Below are positions 16,138 to 20,084 of a stretch of DNA of 20,084 nucleotides, piece after piece. Under the pieces are notes generated by a model that saw nothing but the letters and a program-made list of their open reading frames with translations, was not told the DNA's origin and made no database searches. Source of the DNA: a virus; the IMG/VR virus record IMGVR_UViG_3300001686_000190, positions 1-20,084 of that record; one strand, 5' to 3'. Each line of letters opens with the position of its first letter. Position 1 is the stretch's first letter. The translations under genes and the position numbers were made by a program.

Positions 16138-16610
16138 GTCGATCCCTCCATGAGCCGCACGGCATCCGCGCGCGGGATGGCCGTCGCCAGCGCGGCGAGC
16201 ATCGATTCCGGCGTGAGCTCGAACGGCAGCCCGGTGTGAAACACGTAGTTGAGCGTCTCGCGCGTGGCGTGCGGGTCGAGCACCCGGGTCCGCAGGTCAC
16301 CCACGGTCACAAGCTCGAGCGCCTCGTGCTGCAGGAAGCAGCCCCAGGCCGCCGCGAGCCAGGCCCGCGCCGCGCGCACGCCGGGGAAGAAGGTCAACCG
16401 CACGTTGGTGATCCGGAACGGCGCGATCACCTCGTCGGCGTCGCTCGACGGGTTGGCGTCGAGCTCGAAGTGCAGGCCGGGCGGCACGCTGTCCTCCAGG
16501 GTCAGCAGCGCCGCGATCCCGCGGTTGGGGTGCCGGATGATGACGCCTTCAAGCGCCGCGGCCCATTGCCGCGTGAGCTCGTGCGCCAGTCCGGTCACCG
16601 TCAGCCTCAC
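16134..16610 (-). CDS. Hypothetical protein in the structural cluster, 158 residues
   Basis: Start set at the GTG of 16608-16610 because it overlaps the preceding TGA as GTGA; a GTG at 16661 would add 17 residues. No clear ribosome site, so translation is probably coupled. The product looks globular and mixed alpha/beta: early helix LAHELTRQWAAALEGVII, a beta patch GLHFELDANPSSDADEVIAPF, an aromatic strand NVRLTFFPG, a Trp/Ala helix AARAWLAAAWGCFLQHEALE and a C-terminal helix. It has no signal peptide or membrane segment. It lies between a beta-rich virion protein and the first spike, which suggests a role in head or spike assembly, for example a spike chaperone or connector part. Not recognised. 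Confidence 0.6.
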   Translation of the reverse strand: MRLTVTGLAHELTRQWAAALEGVIIRHPNRGIAALLTLEDSVPPGLHFELDANPSSDADEVIAPFRITNVRLTFFPGVRAARAWLAAAWGCFLQHEALELVTVGDLRTRVLDPHATRETLNYVFHTGLPFELTPESMLAALATAIPRADAVRLMEGST

Positions 16611-17329
16611 GACAGCGTGCAGCCGTTCTGGGTCAGAACGCTCCACGCGGAGCCGGTCCACTCCAGGATGGCGGTGTCGCCCTCCACGGTGGCCGACGCG
16701 ACGACGCCGATCGCCCCGAGGTGCGTGTACGCCTCGTTGATCATCCCGATGAACGTCCCGTCGATGCTACCGATCGGCGACAGCGCCGCGGTCGAGTTCG
16801 TGATGATGATGCGTTCGCCCACCGCCGAACCGTTCGGCAGCGCCGACGTGCCGGTGGAGCTCACGGTGCCGGTGACCGACAGGCAGTACCGCAGCCAAAG
16901 GTTCAGCCCGGTGAGCACCGTGGTGCCGACCACCACGTTGTTGGCGGCGCCGCCCGCGCGCTGCACGCGCGTCGCGCGCCACTTCAGTCCGGCGGTCGCC
17001 TCGAGCCAGATCGCCTGGCCCACGTCCGTGAACGTGAACGTGGTCGAGCAGACGAACCCGGTCACGGTGTCCGGGCTGGAGATCGTCAACGTGCCGAGCG
17101 GCGTCGAGGTCGCGGCGACGCAGCGAATCAGCTTCTTCTGACCCGCATACGTCGGCGCCGCGAGCGTGAACGCCAGGGTGGCGGCCACGGTGAGCTCGCT
17201 GCAGTAGACGCCGAGCGAGAGCGCGCCCGACGCGCTGATGGCCTCGACGAGCGAGCCGGTGTCGGCCGCGAGCTGGTTGATGGTGGTCTGGTCGAAGTTG
17301 CCGACCGTGTTGAGACGAGTCTGGTCCAT
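16607..17329 (-). CDS. Beta-rich virion protein (possible decoration or fibre-like)
   Basis: 240 residues from the ATG at 17327-17329, chosen because GGAG (17337-17340) lies seven bases upstream; an upstream in-frame start at 17434 would give a Pro-rich extension overlapping the preceding gene. The N-terminus MDQTRLNTVGNFDQTTINQL is helical, then strands dominate: LAFTLAAPTYAGQKKLIRC, TLTISSPDTVTGF. The C-terminal third (about 165-240) has the 'ALPNGSAVGERIIITNST...AILEWTGSAWSVL' pattern common at the ends of phage fibre and surface proteins. Its place after the capsid gene suggests a head-decoration or head-fibre protein. The stop overlaps the next start. Exact role not known. Confidence 0.6.
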   Translation of the reverse strand: MDQTRLNTVGNFDQTTINQLAADTGSLVEAISASGALSLGVYCSELTVAATLAFTLAAPTYAGQKKLIRCVAATSTPLGTLTISSPDTVTGFVCSTTFTFTDVGQAIWLEATAGLKWRATRVQRAGGAANNVVVGTTVLTGLNLWLRYCLSVTGTVSSTGTSALPNGSAVGERIIITNSTAALSPIGSIDGTFIGMINEAYTHLGAIGVVASATVEGDTAILEWTGSAWSVLTQNGCTLS

Positions 17330-17342
17330 GGGAATTCTCCGA

Positions 17343-17735
17343 TTACCGCTTGTTGACCGCGAGAACGGTCCAGCGGACGTAGACGGTGGTGGTGGTGGCG
17401 ACGTCGGTGGGGGTGGTGCCGGTGCCGAAAACAAACGTGGCGGTCTGGGCCGTCACATCGATCGCGGTCGGGATCATGTTGAAGTCGAGGTTGGCGTTGA
17501 CGAAGGTGCACTGTGGAGCCCAGAGCAGCGCCGGCCACGCGTGGCGAAACGTGACCGTGTACGTGCCGGTGGAGGTCCACACGGCCGACACGATCTCGCC
17601 GCCGCCGCGGTTGGCCGAATCGCTGTTGACGAGGTCCACGCCGACACCGCCGCCGGTGAGCTTGGCGAAGCAGTCCACTGCGTGAGACTCGTGGGCCGCT
17701 TGCAGTGGGTATCGCTGTCCGTTGGGGAGGGCCAT
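17343..17735 (-). CDS. Small beta-rich structural protein, possibly head decoration
   Basis: 130 residues. The ATG (17733-17735) has AGGGGG (17741-17746) five bases upstream, just beside the capsid gene stop. After a short N-terminal part (ALPNGQRYPLQAAHESHAVD) the protein is made of alternating strands rich in Thr and Val: AVWTSTGTYTVTFRHAWPAL, DVTAQTATFVFG, TTVYVRWTVLAVN. No Cys pair or membrane segment. A small beta-sandwich encoded directly after the major capsid protein is the usual position of a capsid decoration or cement protein; that role is inferred from position and size. Confidence 0.55.
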   Translation of the reverse strand: MALPNGQRYPLQAAHESHAVDCFAKLTGGGVGVDLVNSDSANRGGGEIVSAVWTSTGTYTVTFRHAWPALLWAPQCTFVNANLDFNMIPTAIDVTAQTATFVFGTGTTPTDVATTTTVYVRWTVLAVNKR

Positions 17736-17747
17736 CGCTTCCCCCTT

Positions 17748-19022
17748 TCACGAGCTCGCGTTGAGCTGGGCGACGCCGTTCCAGCCGGGCGCCGAGCAGC
17801 CGAGGTTCTGGTACGCGCCGAGCCGCGCTTCCACGCTGTCCTCGTTCTCCGAGGGGCGCAGGCGCAGGCCAGTGGCCATCTCGCCGGTCCAGTTGATCCA
17901 CTCGCCCGTGTGCCAGAGCCGCCAGGTCGACGCCATTAGCGCGTAGAGCCGGTTGCTCGGGCAGTTTCGGTCAGGGTAGATGCTGACCATCCGCCCGCCG
18001 CACAGGGCCTTGTAGCCGGCGAACCCGACGATCAGGTTGCCGTCGCGCGACATGACCTGGCCGTTGACGTCGCCGAGGATGCGGACCTTGCTGTTCGAGA
18101 CGAGCTCGAGGTCCGCGAGGCTCTCGGGGTTGGCGAAGATGTGGCTCGTCTTGCCGCCGTACTTCGTGACCTTCGCGGTCAGCTTGATGATGATTGCGTC
18201 GAGGTCGCCGACGGTTCGGCCGTCGAGGAACACACCGCCGAGCCGCACGGGAGAGGTCGAGCGCGTGATGTTGTTGAATGCCGCCGCCAGCGCCGCCGCG
18301 CGCGCCGAGGCGTCGCCGGGGAGCCAGTCGGCCAGGCCCGAGATGCACGCGTTGTAGTCGCCGCGCTGGAAAACGAAGCTCGACGTGGTGATTCCGGCGA
18401 TCTTCACGCCGAGGTTGTCGGCGATGGTGACGGTGCCGCTCTCCTCGTCGACCGCGGAGACGGTCGTGGTGTCGCCGCCGTCGAGCAGCGAGCCGGAGCC
18501 GTCCGTGGTGCTGAACTGCAGCACCTGGTTGATCGTGAAGTTGAAGCACGCCGCGTTGTCGGTGAAGGTCAGCGTGGTGGTGTTCGTCGACGAGATCGAC
18601 AGCTGGCCGAGCGAGCCGCCCTGGGTCCGGTAGAGCCGGCGACCGATCTTCTCGCCGAGGGACTGGAGCCCGCGGTCGAACTCGCCGAGCGCCTTCACGA
18701 ACGCGTCGGACTTCTTCTCGGTCGCGTACAGGAGCTCGTTGTTGACCTGGATGCGCTGGTACTGCTTCATCCGGGACAGCAGGAAGTCCTGATACTGACT
18801 GACCGTGTTGTCGGTCATCGCGGAGCCGTAGTCGGCGTTGGCGCCGCCCGGGTTCGCGAACTCGACGGGCTGGACGTAGCGCCTTCCGCCGGCCGTATAG
18901 CCCCTCTCCTTTTGCACGAACGCGAGCCACGGATTGTCTCCGAAGCTCTGCTCGAGGATCTTCTCGTCGGTGTAGACGTCCTTCAGGAAGGCGTCTTGAT
19001 TCGCAAGCGTATGTGCTGCCAT
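17748..19022 (-). CDS. Major capsid protein
   Basis: 424 residues, following the scaffold gene after 35 bases. The N-terminal arm AFLKDVYTDEKILEQSFGDN is helical; GGRRYVQPVEFANPGG near 45-60 reads like the extended E-loop of HK97-fold capsids; a long helix follows with MKQYQRIQVNNELLYATEKK. Residues 130-215 are a Thr/Ser-rich beta insertion. GGVFLDGRTVGDLDAIIIKL (about 262-281) and the later NPESLADLELVSNSKVRILG belong to a typical capsid P/A-domain core. The length and the position between a scaffold-like and a decoration-like gene both agree. The HK97 fold is inferred; closest relatives cannot be named from the sequence alone. No strong ribosome site is seen (GAGAG upstream of the ATG). Confidence 0.8.
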   Translation of the reverse strand: MAAHTLANQDAFLKDVYTDEKILEQSFGDNPWLAFVQKERGYTAGGRRYVQPVEFANPGGANADYGSAMTDNTVSQYQDFLLSRMKQYQRIQVNNELLYATEKKSDAFVKALGEFDRGLQSLGEKIGRRLYRTQGGSLGQLSISSTNTTTLTFTDNAACFNFTINQVLQFSTTDGSGSLLDGGDTTTVSAVDEESGTVTIADNLGVKIAGITTSSFVFQRGDYNACISGLADWLPGDASARAAALAAAFNNITRSTSPVRLGGVFLDGRTVGDLDAIIIKLTAKVTKYGGKTSHIFANPESLADLELVSNSKVRILGDVNGQVMSRDGNLIVGFAGYKALCGGRMVSIYPDRNCPSNRLYALMASTWRLWHTGEWINWTGEMATGLRLRPSENEDSVEARLGAYQNLGCSAPGWNGVAQLNASS

Positions 19023-19057
19023 GGTCTGCTCTCAGGTGATGGGTTGGCGCACTGCGG

Positions 19058-20084
19058 TCAGCGATCGGCTCCGGCCTCGTCGAACCATTTCCGGGCCAGC
19101 GCTTGCCGGCGTTCGGCTTCATTCCGGTAGGTCGGGGGCTTGTCCTTCGCTGGGGTCGCCGCCGCTTCCTTGGGAGGAGTCGACGGGGCGACGCTCGCGC
19201 TTGCGTTCGTGATGGTTCGGACGCCGGCTTGTTCCGCCTTGGCGGGTGCGTCCGCGGCTTTGTCCTTCGACGGGTCGCTTGCAGGAGGTTGGGTCGCTGT
19301 GCTGGTGGCTGGCGCCGGCGCGTAGTGCGCGCGGAGCTTCTGGTCGCGGGTCTGGTACTCCTTGTCGAGCTTCGTCGAGTAGTGCTCGACGAGCTTGTCG
19401 TCGCCGGGGACCTTGTCCCAGTCGCCGGCCGCGATGCCGCGGGCGATCTCGGTGAACAGGCGCTGCCCGGGCGTGATGCCATCGAGCAACTCGGACTTCA
19501 TCAGGTGGGGGAACTTCTCGCCGTGCTTGGCGTCGACGAGCTGGCGGTCGAGCGTGGTCACGGTCTCGCGTACGGCGCGCTCGCGCTCCGTAGCCTTGGA
19601 CTTCTCGGCGGCGCTGGTCTCGCCGGTCGCGCGGTCGCGGCGGTCGCGATCGATCAGGTGCTTGTTGCGCTCGCTGCCGAACTCGGCGCGCGCGGCCTTG
19701 TCCATCGGTACTTTGAGCTCGCGCTCGGTCCAGTCGCCGTACGCGCCGGCGAGGAACCGCTGCACGCCGGGCTCCTTGGCGTCCTTGGCGCCGATGGCCA
19801 TGACCACGAGGCGCTCGAGCGCGCCGATGGGGTCCTCGATGGTCATCCGCTCGATCTCGTCGAGCGACTTGTGGCGGTCGCTCGGCGCGGGCGGCGCAGA
19901 GCGGGACTCGAGCTCGGACACCAGCTTGCGGTTGTGGGTCTGAAGGCGGTCGATCTCCGCGGTGAGCTTGGGGTCGGCCGCGCCGGGCGCGTCGACGGGC
20001 TTCTCCACCGGCTTGTCGGGGGCCGCCGCGACCTCCTTGGCCGGCTCGCCGGTCGCAGGCTTGTCACCGGCCGCCGGCTGCTCG
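19058..20084 (-). CDS. Capsid scaffold-like protein, 5' end off window
   Basis: The frame is open to the right edge; 341 residues are visible and the true start lies beyond it. A GTG at 20006-20008 is internal and not needed as a start. The visible N-terminal part is Ala/Pro/Lys/Glu-rich low complexity. A short coiled coil LTAEIDRLQTHNRKLVSELE follows, then a charged helical middle with RDRRDRATGETSAAEKSKA and GEKFPHLMKSELLDGITPG. A second disordered Ala/Pro/Lys-rich stretch leads to a basic C-terminal helix EAERRQALARKWFDEAG, the usual coat-binding end of scaffolds. The gene directly precedes the capsid gene, as in T7 gp9/gp10. Scaffolds guide capsid assembly and then leave. Assigned from position and composition. 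Confidence 0.65.
   Translation of the reverse strand, partial: EQPAAGDKPATGEPAKEVAAAPDKPVEKPVDAPGAADPKLTAEIDRLQTHNRKLVSELESRSAPPAPSDRHKSLDEIERMTIEDPIGALERLVVMAIGAKDAKEPGVQRFLAGAYGDWTERELKVPMDKAARAEFGSERNKHLIDRDRRDRATGETSAAEKSKATERERAVRETVTTLDRQLVDAKHGEKFPHLMKSELLDGITPGQRLFTEIARGIAAGDWDKVPGDDKLVEHYSTKLDKEYQTRDQKLRAHYAPAPATSTATQPPASDPSKDKAADAPAKAEQAGVRTITNASASVAPSTPPKEAAATPAKDKPPTYRNEAERRQALARKWFDEAGADR

Noticed and set aside
17330-17434. N-terminal extension of the 240-residue virion protein
   Set aside because: It would overlap the preceding gene by about 90 bases and encode a Pro/Ser-rich run; the ATG at 17329 has a good ribosome site.
1-20084. CRISPR array, tRNA or rRNA genes
   Set aside because: No regularly spaced repeats, no cloverleaf-like segments and no rRNA-like conserved stretches were noticed on either strand.

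Overview
The window is a virion-structure module of a tailed phage or prophage with a very GC-rich genome. The gene order fits a short-tailed (podovirus) particle. Thirteen of the sixteen genes called are packed on the minus strand and read from right to left, with stop/start overlaps or gaps of at most 35 nt inside each cluster. No terminase, portal, integrase, replication, lysis or tRNA gene is visible. A Gram-negative host is inferred from the typical lipobox signal peptide and from ejection proteins of the kind that cross an outer membrane and periplasm. The host lineage cannot be named from this sequence.

Layout in transcription order. 20084-19058: scaffold-like protein, 5' end off the window. 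19022-17748: major capsid protein. 17735-16134: two small beta-rich virion proteins and one orphan gene. 16137-14314: tailspike with a pectate-lyase-type beta-helix. 14314-13595: head-tail adaptor. 13593-12010: second beta-helix tailspike. 11996-10809: tail fibre. 10804-9178: accessory island with two plus-strand genes (a lipoprotein and a small CxxC protein) and one tiny minus-strand gene. 8924-5781: tail nozzle-like protein. 5779-4826, 4823-2475 and 2474-1: three proteins in the positions of the T7 internal/ejection proteins gp14, gp15 and gp16. The scaffold, capsid, adaptor, nozzle, ejection order is that of T7-like phages, but here it is interrupted by spikes, a fibre and the accessory island.

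The most notable gene is the last one, open at the left edge (at least 824 residues). It has a Gly/Ala-rich, membrane-active-looking N-terminal half like an ejection protein. From about residue 585 to 755 it carries a mono-ADP-ribosyltransferase domain of the R-S-E class (VIP2/C3/ExoS type): an Arg645 in VFRG, an STS motif at 673-675 and an ExE motif at 719-721. The likely reading is a virion-carried enzyme delivered with the DNA that modifies a host target at the start of infection, comparable in principle to T4 Alt but built into the ejection apparatus. The gp15- and gp16-position proteins also begin with a similar short PDG-x-V-x-x-P motif, which could be a shared assembly or ejection tag.

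The accessory island looks like a moron. It opposes the structural genes, has its own AT-richer promoter-like region with several palindromes, and encodes an exported lipoprotein with two similar beta-rich domains next to the receptor-binding genes. A role in superinfection exclusion or envelope modification is a reasonable guess but is not shown by the sequence.
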